DNA from: JAPWJZ01 sp038247245
GTDB taxonomy: Bacteria; Pseudomonadota; Alphaproteobacteria; Micavibrionales; UBA2020
Assembly: GCA_038247245.1 (NCBI GenBank)
Contig: JBBRVE010000033.1
Location: forward strand, 1 to 27,262
Direction: 5' to 3'
DNA length: 27,262 nt
The translations under genes and the position numbers were made by a program. The notes under the pieces are model-generated. The model searched no databases and was not told the origin of the DNA. It saw only the letters and a list, made by a program, of their open reading frames with translations. Positions within the stretch are counted from its first letter, which is position 1; every line of letters begins with the position of its first letter. Shown piece by piece: positions 15,114 to 22,592 of this stretch.

Positions 15114-15613
15114 TCCTGCAGCGCGGTTTGCGCGGCTTTCACAATTTCCGTCATGAAATTCTTGTCGCCGGCGGTATAGGCGGCGATGAAATCGTCGGGC
15201 TTCATGATTTTTCGGCCCATGGTTTCGCCGTCGGGTTTTTCGTCGTGGAAGGCTGTGACGGTGCCGGTCATGACGACCATATAGGTGAGTTCATCGGGCG
15301 CGCTGCCGTAAAAATCGGACTGGATGACAAGTGCGGTTTTGAGCGGGCCCAGCGTGATGAAGGCTTCCTCCATCGCTTCGCGCCGTGCGGTTTGCTCAAG
15401 GCTTGTTTCGTCCTTGTGCATATGGCCGCCCGGAATATCGGCGCCACGGTCAAGCAGCGCGAGCACAACCTCGCCCTTGTCGGTGAAGGGCACGACCGCG
15501 ACGCTGGTGATTTTATCGAGCGGCGGCAGGGTGGTGGCGGGTAGCAGGGTGAATGTCACCTGTTTGCCCTTGATCTCCAGCGTGCGCCTGCGGTCGTTGC
15601 CTTGTGTTGCCAT
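15056..15613 (-). CDS. Nudix hydrolase family protein
   Basis: Protein of 185 residues with a Nudix fold signature. IPGGHMHKDE (60-69) leads to ARREAMEEA (76-84), holding the catalytic REx2EE. Between the first Glu (69) and Arg-Glu (78-79) there are 8 residues where the canonical box has 7, and the usual Gly after EE is missing. The family hydrolyses nucleoside diphosphates linked to another group; the substrate here is not predictable. The stop lies inside the convergent glutaredoxin gene, giving a 58-nt tail-to-tail overlap, so the final 19 residues are encoded antisense to that gene. Confidence 0.85.
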   Translation of the reverse strand: MATQGNDRRRTLEIKGKQVTFTLLPATTLPPLDKITSVAVVPFTDKGEVVLALLDRGADIPGGHMHKDETSLEQTARREAMEEAFITLGPLKTALVIQSDFYGSAPDELTYMVVMTGTVTAFHDEKPDGETMGRKIMKPDDFIAAYTAGDKNFMTEIVKAAQTALQDQSAIKRCLRNKLCSSPEA

Positions 15614-15723
15614 AGGTGCATTTTAGGCATTTGACATCGTTTTCGCTACGTTATTCTGCTGCAGCTTTATATTTTGAACCCGCGAAATTCACGAAATGGA
15701 AAGGCTCGCCGACGTTCTGACGG

Positions 15724-16092
15724 TTACTTGAAATCGTCGATCGTCTGGAACGGACGGATTTCGATCACGCTGGGCACGGGCATCGGATTGGGGCAGCGCT
15801 TGACCCATGAAACCGCTTCATCCATGTCCTTCACTTCCCAGATCCAGAAACCGGTGACGAGTTCCTGCGGATGGGGGAATGGGCCATCGCTGACGCTGCG
15901 GCTTGTGCCGTCGAACAATACGCGTTTGCCCTGTGACGAGGGTGTCAGGCCGTCGGCAGTGACAAAGATGCCGGCTGCCTCCAGCGCGTCGTTGAATTTG
16001 CCCATCTCTTCCATCATCGCTTTTGTTTCGGGCGTCATGAAAAAGCCTTTTTCACTCTCTTCGGTCGCTTTGACCAGCACCATCACGCGCAT
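15724..16092 (-). CDS. YCII/DGPF domain protein
   Basis: Protein of 122 residues of the YCII-related superfamily, DGPF subgroup. Conserved parts are MRVMVLVKATEESEKG, the MGKFNDALEAAGI helix, SDGPFPHPQELVTGFWIWEV and the DEAVSWVKRCPNP helix. Such proteins form small dimeric alpha-beta barrels and are often found near sigma factors in environmental bacteria, but their reaction is unknown; no sigma factor is adjacent here. AAGGGGA lies a few bases before the ATG. It stands alone between the Nudix gene and the terminator of the outer-membrane protein gene. Confidence 0.88.
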   Translation of the reverse strand: MRVMVLVKATEESEKGFFMTPETKAMMEEMGKFNDALEAAGIFVTADGLTPSSQGKRVLFDGTSRSVSDGPFPHPQELVTGFWIWEVKDMDEAVSWVKRCPNPMPVPSVIEIRPFQTIDDFK

Positions 16093-16162
16093 CGCTTGTC
16101 CCCTTGTTTGAATGTTCTATCTACCTGATATTCTAACTGCAAAACAGTATTTCCGGTTCATG

Positions 16163-16198
16163 AAAAAAGCGGCGGCCCATGACAGGCCGTCGCTTTTT
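16163..16198 (-). terminator. Terminator of the outer-membrane protein gene
   Basis: A 9-bp stem with one mismatch (GCGGCGGCC at 16169-16177 with GGCCGTCGC at 16185-16193) is flanked by A6 and T5. On the minus strand it ends in T6, 18 nt after the stop of the barrel gene. The symmetric A/T flanks mean it could also stop transcription from the other side. Confidence 0.85.
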
Positions 16199-16215
16199 CG
16201 CGTCACGTATATCGC

Positions 16216-16833
16216 TTAGAAGTGGTAAGCGATGCCTGCACGCAGGTTATCTTCGTCGGGGTCGATGCCGCCTTCGGAGCCGTACCAGACGTGGGTGTAA
16301 TCCACGCGCAGGCCGAAGTCGCCATAGGCCATGACTTCGGTGCCAAGACCCAGTTCAAAGCCGTTGAAGTTTTCATCCGACAGACCGCCGCCAGCTGCAT
16401 CGATTTCAAGGCGGCGATAGCCGATGATACCGTAAGGCTTCAGGCCCATTGGCATCGCATCGTTCAGGGCGACAAAGCCCGGACGGAAGCTGACGCCCCA
16501 TTCGGAATCTTTGTCGAACGAGGTTGCGCCGGCATTGTCATCCGCGCTCGACCAGCCGTAATGGGCTTCGATTGCGGCGGTCATGCCCATGTTGTGGTAT
16601 TGAGACAGCCAGTTGGTCAGCTCGACACCCGCGAACACACCGTAATCGCCGCCGTTCAGGTTGCCGTCAGTGCCGGCAGTTTCCGCATCGGTCCAGCCAT
16701 AGCCGCCGTAGCCGCCAAGGTAAATGCCGTTGCCGTTATCGGTATGCGCGGTTTCCGTTTGCGCCGAAGCGGGGGCGGCATAGAGGAACATCGCGATGGC
16801 GGCTGTGCCCGCCAGAAGGGAGAGTTTTTTCAT
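16216..16833 (-). CDS. Outer-membrane beta-barrel protein
   Basis: Protein of 205 residues. A signal peptide is clear (MKKLSLLAGTAAIAMFLYAA, cleavage after PASA). The mature part alternates amphipathic strands and acidic loops (GIYLGGYGGYGWTDAETAGT, YGDFGLRVDYTHVWYGSEGG) and ends in GIAYHF, a terminal aromatic as needed for BAM recognition. The size fits an 8-stranded barrel of the OmpA/OmpW/opacity type, with no C-terminal peptidoglycan domain. An in-frame ATG 15 nt upstream (MKVQT) is possible. The upstream region holds GGTTGAC (16851-16857) and GTCAACC (16874-16880), a possible operator. A strong terminator follows. The transport role is unknown. Confidence 0.85.
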   Translation of the reverse strand: MKKLSLLAGTAAIAMFLYAAPASAQTETAHTDNGNGIYLGGYGGYGWTDAETAGTDGNLNGGDYGVFAGVELTNWLSQYHNMGMTAAIEAHYGWSSADDNAGATSFDKDSEWGVSFRPGFVALNDAMPMGLKPYGIIGYRRLEIDAAGGGLSDENFNGFELGLGTEVMAYGDFGLRVDYTHVWYGSEGGIDPDEDNLRAGIAYHF

Positions 16834-16954
16834 TGTTTGTACTTTCATGTGGTTGACGTTGACGAACCGTATAGTCAACCTGCGCGGTGTCAGCGCGTTC
16901 CACACATGAACAAACAACCAAAGTTTTGTGGCTTAAAAGTTACAGTCGGATCTG

Positions 16955-17110
16955 TTACAGGCCGAGAGCCTTGCCTATTGCCTGCGCGGTTTCAGGCGTC
17001 TGCGCCTGGGGGAACAGTTCGGGATGCGCGACTTGCGCATATGCGCCATAGCCTGCAGCTGCGGCAAAAGCGACAACCAGTGCGGCATCACGGAATTTTT
17101 TGAACGACAT
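16955..17110 (-). CDS. Small exported or membrane-anchored protein, 51 residues
   Basis: A short gene supported by an excellent ribosome binding site: GAGGGGA, 5 nt before the ATG on the minus strand. The product begins MSFKKFRDAALVVAFAAAAG and continues YGAYAQVAHPELFPQAQ, ending with a short amphipathic helix GKALGL. A basic N-terminus plus a hydrophobic stretch at 9-20 and an AYA-Q site suggest a signal peptide releasing about 26 residues, or a single membrane anchor. It lies 121 nt upstream of the outer-membrane protein gene on the same strand. I do not recognise a family. Codon third positions are G/C-rich, as in real genes here. Confidence 0.6.
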   Translation of the reverse strand: MSFKKFRDAALVVAFAAAAGYGAYAQVAHPELFPQAQTPETAQAIGKALGL

Positions 17111-17145
17111 TTATATCCCCTCTTTTTATTGCTTATTGGGCTATA

Positions 17146-17174
17146 CGTTTACATAAATTACAGCAAAAAGTCAA
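17146..17174 (-). promoter_or_regulatory. Possible promoter of the 51-residue gene, with dyad
   Basis: On the minus strand TTGACT (17174-17169), a 17-bp spacer and TAAACG (17151-17146) lie about 36 nt before the start codon. The -35 box is part of a dyad, AACCCT (17173-17178) with AGGGTT (17182-17187), that could be a repressor site. The -10 match is poor. Confidence 0.35.
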
Positions 17175-17295
17175 CCCTGCAAGGGTTAAACATACGTTCA
17201 AGTGATTGTAATATATCAACAAAAATAACGAAGAAAAAACGGAACAACCGGGCGCTTCCGCCGTTGGTTAAATGAAGACCGGCAGAGGAGAATCT

Positions 17296-17499
17296 ATGCT
17301 CAGAATTTCACCTGCACCGCCCTTGCCCTACACACCGGGCGCACCCTTTAAGTATCGCCGCGCCGATATAGCGCCCGCCGATGATGTGTCGGATATGGAG
17401 GATGAACAATCTGAATTCACGCGCTATCATGACGGGGAGTTGCCGTCATCGGTGCCCGTGCCTGCCAATCGCGACCGCATTCTGGATGCCTGGATATAG
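17296..17499 (+). CDS. Hypothetical protein, 67 residues
   Basis: Short ORF with a good GAGGAG site (17285-17290) 5 nt before the ATG. The product is Pro-rich at its start (LRISPAPPLPYTPGAPF), acidic in the middle (DDVSDMEDEQSE) and ends DRILDAWI. It has no signal peptide, membrane segment or recognised domain and looks disordered. An ATG 24 nt upstream is also in frame but lacks a ribosome binding site. No known family; the ribosome binding site is the main support. Confidence 0.45.
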   Translation: MLRISPAPPLPYTPGAPFKYRRADIAPADDVSDMEDEQSEFTRYHDGELPSSVPVPANRDRILDAWI

Positions 17500-17514
17500 G
17501 ATTTTTTCCGCGGC

Positions 17515-17542
17515 CTTGACGCGGGGCGAACCTGCACAATAT
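17515..17542 (+). promoter_or_regulatory. CTTGAC-type promoter before a leaderless ORF
   Basis: CTTGAC (17515-17520), a 16-bp spacer and CAATAT (17537-17542) match the pattern of the promoter at 9484. Seven bases separate the -10 box from the ATG at 17550, so the transcript would start on the start codon. Confidence 0.45.
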
Positions 17543-17549
17543 CTTTTCT

Positions 17550-17879
17550 ATGGACACATTCAACGCAACGATCAACAGCCCGGCACAGAGCGCGTGGAAA
17601 CGCAAGCCTGTGGGGGTGCAGCCGCGCGCTGAAACTGTTGTGCTGACTCTCGACATAAATGGCAATCCTGAAATCACCGACACGCGCCGCCGTGGCGGGT
17701 TTTATCCATACCTGCAAAAGGGCAATTTGATGTTTTCATCCCCCAAGGGGATGTTGATCGACATATCGGCGTTATTTATTTTTTCTTCTTGGGCGCGAGT
17801 GTTTTGGCCGGGTGGCGATACTTCTCAAGCTCGGCGTATAGCCAAGGGCCCATTTCTTGCTTTTTACCATCAGGGGTGA
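17550..17879 (+). CDS. Hypothetical protein, possibly leaderless
   Basis: ORF of 109 residues. The first 65 or so look coding, with G/C-rich third positions and a plausible strand-turn pattern (TVVLTLDINGNPEITDTRRR, GGFYPYL). The last 34 residues lie antisense to the DUF5329 gene and are probably only an accidental tail. No ribosome binding site exists, but the promoter just upstream would give a leaderless mRNA. I recognise no family. It may be a decayed remnant or a genuine orphan whose original 3' end was lost. Confidence 0.35.
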   Translation: MDTFNATINSPAQSAWKRKPVGVQPRAETVVLTLDINGNPEITDTRRRGGFYPYLQKGNLMFSSPKGMLIDISALFIFSSWARVFWPGGDTSQARRIAKGPFLAFYHQG

Positions 17880-18168
17880 CGACGTAATACGGCAGGTTCG
17901 TAATCGAGCTGCGGGATGCCACATAATCGATGAACTCATCTGCAGTCGAGAGACGCTCGCGCGCGTAATCCAGCTTTTTCTGCATATGGTTTGCAGCGTC
18001 ATCGGCATTAAATGATTTGCTGTTGCGGATGAATTGCAGGCCGGATTCGCGCACATATTGCATCAAATGGGTGATGGCCAGCGTTTCCTTGGCATCGGGC
18101 GTGGCATGGGCCCGGGCTGGCGCCAATACGAGCATCGCGCAGGCGAACAGCAGGATGGCAAACTTCAT
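17776..18168 (-). CDS. DUF5329 family periplasmic protein
   Basis: Protein of 130 residues with a Sec signal peptide (about 1-22, cleavage near ARAHA). The mature part follows the DUF5329 pattern: a helix with GLQFIRNSKSFNADDAANHM, an AxRLSTADEFIDYVASRSS block, NLPYYVVTPDGK, then GPWLYAELEKYR. The C-terminus is Lys-rich (KTLAPKKKK). Function of the family is unknown; it is expected in the periplasm. Its ATG overlaps the stop of the upstream 5-TM gene (ATGA), so the two are translationally coupled and likely act together. Confidence 0.8.
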   Translation of the reverse strand: MKFAILLFACAMLVLAPARAHATPDAKETLAITHLMQYVRESGLQFIRNSKSFNADDAANHMQKKLDYARERLSTADEFIDYVASRSSITNLPYYVVTPDGKKQEMGPWLYAELEKYRHPAKTLAPKKKK

Positions 18169-19157
18169 CTTTTCGTTTCTCCATTGAAATTTCTCATGAC
18201 ATCCAGCGTCGGCAGGACGTTCCCGGTTTCATGCATATTTGTGTATGCGTCGCGGCAGGTCTGCTCGCGCACGCCGGTTTGTTCTTCGTACTGTTCGCAG
18301 ACGCCTGTTGACGCACAATCCAGCAGGTCCCAATCGATGCGTTCGGCATACTGGGGATTGTCGGGGTGGGCATTGACGTAATCTGCAACCGTTTCGGCCG
18401 CTGCCAGTTTCGATAGTTTCTCGCCACAATGGGGCAGTACCGCGTCGTATTTCATGGCTGTTTCGTTGATGATCACGCGGTCGCCCGCGCGGCGCAGGGT
18501 GGTCAGGAACCGTTTGGGCATGACAAAGGCGAGGCGACACAGGGATTGCGGCGTTGCGGCGGCGCAGGTTTTTTCAACCGCGCAGGCATGCCACGGGTCG
18601 CGGCGTTTGCTGATGTATTTGTAAATGCCCATGTTGGCGGTTTCGGCCGCCGGTTTCATTTCCTCCGCGCAGGTCATCAGCGCGGCCTCGTAACCCTTGG
18701 CATTTTTCGCCACGATGTTTTCCGCCAGCAGCCAGCATGATCCCGCCAGCACAGCCGCCACTGCCACGGCGCATGCCGTGACCCGTGCGGTCTTGCGTCC
18801 ATACCTGTGATAAATGCCCGCCAGCACCAGAAGCAGCGTTGCCGCGGCGGCCGTTGCGCGCACGGCGTGCAGGATATTCGACGCCTTTAAAAGCAGAGGC
18901 CCCGCAATTTCGGCCTCGACCGTGAAAACCTGATTAGGGTCGGCCAGAATGGCGACGCCTGCCATGATGATGGCCGTGCTGAAATACCCGCGCCCGATCA
19001 TCGATGCCGCGCTGAGCAGCAGCATGAGGGAGCCGATGCCCAGTGACGCTTTGTAAATCGCCAGAGGGCCTACGAAAAATACGCCACCCAGCGCGCCTGC
19101 GACGACGCAGACGCTGGCTATCATTAATTTATGGCGAATGGACAGGGACGCGCTCAT
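18165..19157 (-). CDS. Unknown 5-TM protein with Cys-rich periplasmic domain
   Basis: Protein of 330 residues that I do not recognise. Five hydrophobic helices are visible at about 11-31, 34-53, 57-72, 98-116 and 124-146. The basic N-terminus (SIRHK) and the basic loop HRYGRKTAR between helices 4 and 5 put the N-terminus inside, and therefore the 180-residue C-terminal domain in the periplasm. That domain contains 8 cysteines, an even number that could form four disulfides. The gene begins 55 nt after glmS on the same strand and its stop overlaps the DUF5329 start. It has no clear ribosome binding site. It may act in envelope or cell-wall processes, which is inferred from context only. Confidence 0.7.
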   Translation of the reverse strand: MSASLSIRHKLMIASVCVVAGALGGVFFVGPLAIYKASLGIGSLMLLLSAASMIGRGYFSTAIIMAGVAILADPNQVFTVEAEIAGPLLLKASNILHAVRATAAAATLLLVLAGIYHRYGRKTARVTACAVAVAAVLAGSCWLLAENIVAKNAKGYEAALMTCAEEMKPAAETANMGIYKYISKRRDPWHACAVEKTCAAATPQSLCRLAFVMPKRFLTTLRRAGDRVIINETAMKYDAVLPHCGEKLSKLAAAETVADYVNAHPDNPQYAERIDWDLLDCASTGVCEQYEEQTGVREQTCRDAYTNMHETGNVLPTLDVMRNFNGETKR

Positions 19158-19212
19158 GCCATCAGGATAGCAAAGCCCGTCGCATCTGTCATCAACACCG
19201 ATATGGGCGGAA

Positions 19213-21039
19213 CTACTCGACCGTCACCGATTTCGCAAGGTTGCGGGGCTGGTCCACATCCGTGCCCTTGATGACCGCAACGTGATAGGCGAGCAGCTGG
19301 ACGGGGATGGTGTAGAGGATCGGCGCGACGAACGGGTCGCATTCGGGAATTTCGATCGTCCAGGCCGATTTGTCCTTCAGCTTGGCGATGCCCTGTTTGT
19401 CGGAAATCAGCAGCACCTTTCCGCCGCGCGCCATGACTTCCTGCGCGTTGCTGGCCGTTTTCTCAAATAGCGCGTCATAGGGGGCAATAGCGATCACGGG
19501 CACGCCGTTGTCGATCAGCGCGATGGGGCCATGCTTCAATTCGCCGGATGCGTAGCCTTCGGCATGGATATACGAAATCTCTTTCAGCTTCAAAGCGCCT
19601 TCAAGGGCGATGGGATAGGACGTGCCGCGGCCAAGGTACAAAACATCGCGCGCTTCGGCGATATGCTTTGCCATTTCGCGGATTTTTTCGTCATGGCCCA
19701 GCAATTCGGCCACGCGGCCCGGCACTTCGCGGAGCGCGTCGGTCAGCTGTTTTTCACGTTCCGCCGTAATCGCGCCGCGTTTACGGGCAAGGGCGACGGT
19801 CAGGCAGGCCAGCGTCGTCAGCTGCGTCGTGAAGGCCTTGGTCGATGCCACGCCGACTTCGGGACCGGCAAGGGTGCGCAGCACGCTATGGCTCTCGCGT
19901 TCAATCGTGCTTTCGATGGTATTCAGGATCGAGATGCATTTCTGCCCTTGGCGTTTGGAATAACGCAGCGCCTCCAGCGTGTCCAGCGTCTCGCCGGATT
20001 GTGAAATGAACAATGCCGCGCCGCCCACGGGCAGCGGGGCTTCGCGGTAGCGGAATTCTGATGCGATATCGACTTCGGTCGGGATGCGCGCGATCTGCTC
20101 CAGCCAGTATTTGGCCACGAAACCCGCGTAATATGCCGTGCCGCAGGCACTGATGGTGATTTTCGGCGCGTCCGCGATGCTCATGATATCGTCTGGCATC
20201 GTGATATGGCCGGTGGCCGGATTGATATAGGTGTTCAGCGTATCGCCGATCACGGCGGGCTGTTCGTTGATTTCTTTTTCCATGAAATGGCGGTATTCGC
20301 CCTTGCCGGTCAGCGCGCCGGATTGCGCGGTGACGCGCACTTCACGCTCCACCTTTTTACCGTCGATATTGCGGATGGTGACGCCGCTGCGCGACATTTC
20401 GACCCGGTCGCCGTCTTCAAGGAAGGAAATTTTATCGGTGAGCGGCGCGAGGGCGTAGCTGTCCGATGCCATGAACATTTCACCCTTGCCATAGCCGATA
20501 GCCAGCGGCGTGCCGAAACGCGCGCCGATAATCAGGTCTTTTTCGCCGGAGAAAATCATGGCGATGGCAAACGCGCCGCGCAAACGGGCAAGCGCCTGAT
20601 CGACTGCCACCTGCGGCTTCATACCCTGACGCAGATAGAACGTGACGAGGTGCGCGATGACTTCGGTGTCGGTGTCGGATTCAAAGCGGAACTGCGATTT
20701 TTCCAGCTCTTCCTTCAATTCCTGATAATTTTCAATGATGCCGTTATGTACGACCGCAACATCGTTGGTGATGTGGGGGTGTGCGTTGCGCTCGGTCGCG
20801 CCGCCATGGGTTGCCCAGCGCGTGTGGCCGATGCCGACCGTGCCGTGCAGCGGTTCTTTCGCCAGCTTGTCGGCCAAATTGATCAGCTTGCCCTCCGCAC
20901 GGCGGCGTTCCAGCTTGCCATCCACCAGCGTTGCGACACCTGCGCTGTCATAGCCGCGGTATTCAAGGCGTTTCAACCCTTCGACAAGGAGGGGAGCTGC
21001 GTCTTTTTCTTTGCTGAGGATGCCGACGATGCCGCACAT
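19213..21039 (-). CDS. glmS: Glutamine-fructose-6-phosphate aminotransferase
   Basis: GlmS of 608 residues, the full family length. It converts fructose 6-phosphate and glutamine to glucosamine 6-phosphate, the first step to UDP-GlcNAc. The N-terminal glutaminase has the Cys2 nucleophile (MCGIVGILS) and EYRGYDSAG. Two SIS domains follow, with SACGTAYYAG, SQSGETLDTL, GRGTSYPIALEGALKLKEIS and HAEGYASGELKHGPIAL, and the C-terminus ends QPRNLAKSVTVE as expected. It starts 18 nt after glmU, forming a glmUS operon. No ribozyme-type control is expected or seen in this Gram-negative setting. Confidence 0.98.
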   Translation of the reverse strand: MCGIVGILSKEKDAAPLLVEGLKRLEYRGYDSAGVATLVDGKLERRRAEGKLINLADKLAKEPLHGTVGIGHTRWATHGGATERNAHPHITNDVAVVHNGIIENYQELKEELEKSQFRFESDTDTEVIAHLVTFYLRQGMKPQVAVDQALARLRGAFAIAMIFSGEKDLIIGARFGTPLAIGYGKGEMFMASDSYALAPLTDKISFLEDGDRVEMSRSGVTIRNIDGKKVEREVRVTAQSGALTGKGEYRHFMEKEINEQPAVIGDTLNTYINPATGHITMPDDIMSIADAPKITISACGTAYYAGFVAKYWLEQIARIPTEVDIASEFRYREAPLPVGGAALFISQSGETLDTLEALRYSKRQGQKCISILNTIESTIERESHSVLRTLAGPEVGVASTKAFTTQLTTLACLTVALARKRGAITAEREKQLTDALREVPGRVAELLGHDEKIREMAKHIAEARDVLYLGRGTSYPIALEGALKLKEISYIHAEGYASGELKHGPIALIDNGVPVIAIAPYDALFEKTASNAQEVMARGGKVLLISDKQGIAKLKDKSAWTIEIPECDPFVAPILYTIPVQLLAYHVAVIKGTDVDQPRNLAKSVTVE

Positions 21040-21057
21040 ATTACATTATTCCTTTGT

Positions 21058-22416
21058 TTATTTCTTCTTCTGGTCTTTTTCTTTTTTCTTGGTTTCGCGG
21101 AATACAGGCGCCCAGCCCTCTTTCGCCACTTGCGGTGCGCGGGTGAGGGCGAGCGCGTCGGCTGCCACATCCTGCGTGATGGTCGAGCCTGCGCCCACAA
21201 TCGCGCCATCGCCGATGGTGACGGGCGCGACGAGTGCCGAGTTGGAGCCGATAAAGGCGTCCTTGCCCACGACAGTCTGGTGTTTCAGGTATCCGTCGTA
21301 ATTGCAGGTGATCGTGCCTGCGCCGATATTCGCGCGGTCGCCGATGGTGGCATCACCAAGGTATGACAGGTGGCTTGCCTTCGCGCCCGCGCCGATCTGC
21401 GCGTTTTTGGTTTCGACGAAATTGCCGACCTTGCTATCCGCGCCCATGACCGTGCCGGGGCGCAGGCGGGCGAAGGGGCCGACTTGCGCGCCTTCGGCAA
21501 CCGTTGCACCTTCGATATGGCAGAAGGGCAGGATTTCGACGTTGTTCGCAATTGTCACGCCCGCGCCGAATACCACGTTCGGGCCGATGGTGACGTCTTG
21601 CCCGATCACTGTATCGTGACAGAAGAAGACAGATGACGGATCGGTCAGCGTCGCGCCATTCGCCATGTGCTTCTTGCGCAGGCGTTGCTGCATGAGGGTT
21701 TCGATATTGGCAAGGTCTTCGCGGGAATTGACGCCGGCGGTTTCTTCTTCGGAAATTTCCACCACATGCGTCGTGCGGTTATCCTTGCGCGCGATTTGCG
21801 GCAGGTCGGTGAGGTAGTATTCTTTTTGCGCGTTGTCGTTGCCGACCTGTGACAGCCAGTCGAACAGCTTCGCGCCTTCGCCGCAGACGATGCCGCCATT
21901 GCAGAGCGTGATCTTGCGCTCGGCATCGTTCGCGTCTTTCCATTCGATGATTTTTTTCAGCGTGCCGTCATCATCCATCACCATGCGCCCGTATTTCGCG
22001 GGGTCGGCGGGGCGGAAGGCGGAATAGGTGAGACCAATCGCGGGCAGCTGGCGGCGGACATCGACCATGCGCTGCATGGTTTCGGAGGTTACCAGCGGCG
22101 TATCGGAAAACACGACGAGGATATCGCCGTCGAAATTCCTGAAGTGTTCACGGGCGGCCAATGCCGCACCGCCGGTGCCGTTCGCAACGGACTGAATGGC
22201 GGTCGTGTGAGGCTTCACGGCATCGGCCATCTGCGGCATATCGGGGCCGATGACGACGACGATCTTTTCGGGGTTCAGGGCTTCGCAGGATGCAATGGCA
22301 TGGGCGACCATGCTGCGGCCCGCGATTTCATGTAGGGGCTTGGGCAGCGCCGATTTCATGCGCGTGCCTTTTCCGGCGGCCAAAATAATGCAGGCGAGTT
22401 TTTTGTTGTTCGTCAT
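21058..22416 (-). CDS. glmU: Bifunctional GlmU: GlcN-1-P acetyltransferase / uridyltransferase
   Basis: GlmU of 452 residues. The N-terminal pyrophosphorylase has LAAGKGTRMKSALPKPLHEI, and the C-terminal left-handed beta helix carries RLRPG, NFVETKNAQIGAGAKASHLS, GAGTITCNYDG and TIGDGAIVGAGSTITQDV. It acetylates glucosamine 1-phosphate and then makes UDP-GlcNAc in the cytoplasm. I chose the ATG before TNNKKLACII because it matches the family start; an in-frame GTG 45 nt upstream is unlikely. The C-terminal tail is strongly basic (ETKKKEKDQKKK). The operon continues into glmS and two envelope genes. Confidence 0.97.
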   Translation of the reverse strand: MTNNKKLACIILAAGKGTRMKSALPKPLHEIAGRSMVAHAIASCEALNPEKIVVVIGPDMPQMADAVKPHTTAIQSVANGTGGAALAAREHFRNFDGDILVVFSDTPLVTSETMQRMVDVRRQLPAIGLTYSAFRPADPAKYGRMVMDDDGTLKKIIEWKDANDAERKITLCNGGIVCGEGAKLFDWLSQVGNDNAQKEYYLTDLPQIARKDNRTTHVVEISEEETAGVNSREDLANIETLMQQRLRKKHMANGATLTDPSSVFFCHDTVIGQDVTIGPNVVFGAGVTIANNVEILPFCHIEGATVAEGAQVGPFARLRPGTVMGADSKVGNFVETKNAQIGAGAKASHLSYLGDATIGDRANIGAGTITCNYDGYLKHQTVVGKDAFIGSNSALVAPVTIGDGAIVGAGSTITQDVAADALALTRAPQVAKEGWAPVFRETKKKEKDQKKK

Positions 22417-22544
22417 GATATCCAAATTTCCCCCGTCATCAACAAAGCAGTTTGGAATCACCGCTTCAAGTCACAGTTTGTTGCAGCAGATTACACGAAA
22501 ACGGGAGCTGTGAATTGTGCAAATTTCGTGCAGAAACAACCATA

Positions 22545-22572
22545 AAAAATCCCCGCCGCAGCGGGGATTTTT
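22545..22572 (-). terminator. Strong bidirectional terminator
   Basis: A perfect 12-bp stem AAAAATCCCCGC / GCGGGGATTTTT (22545-22556 and 22561-22572) has a 4-nt loop and T-runs on both strands. On the minus strand it lies 21 nt after the DUF3108 stop and insulates that gene from glmU. Confidence 0.92.
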
Positions 22573-22592
22573 GTATTTTATGCCTTTAAACC

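Noticed and set aside
17417..17717. Minus-strand ORFs across the two orphan plus-strand ORFs
   Set aside because: No ribosome binding site or family features; the plus-strand frames have better start signals.
22417..22461. GTG start 15 codons upstream for glmU
   Set aside because: Family members begin a few residues before LACIILAAGKGTRM, which fits the ATG at 22416.
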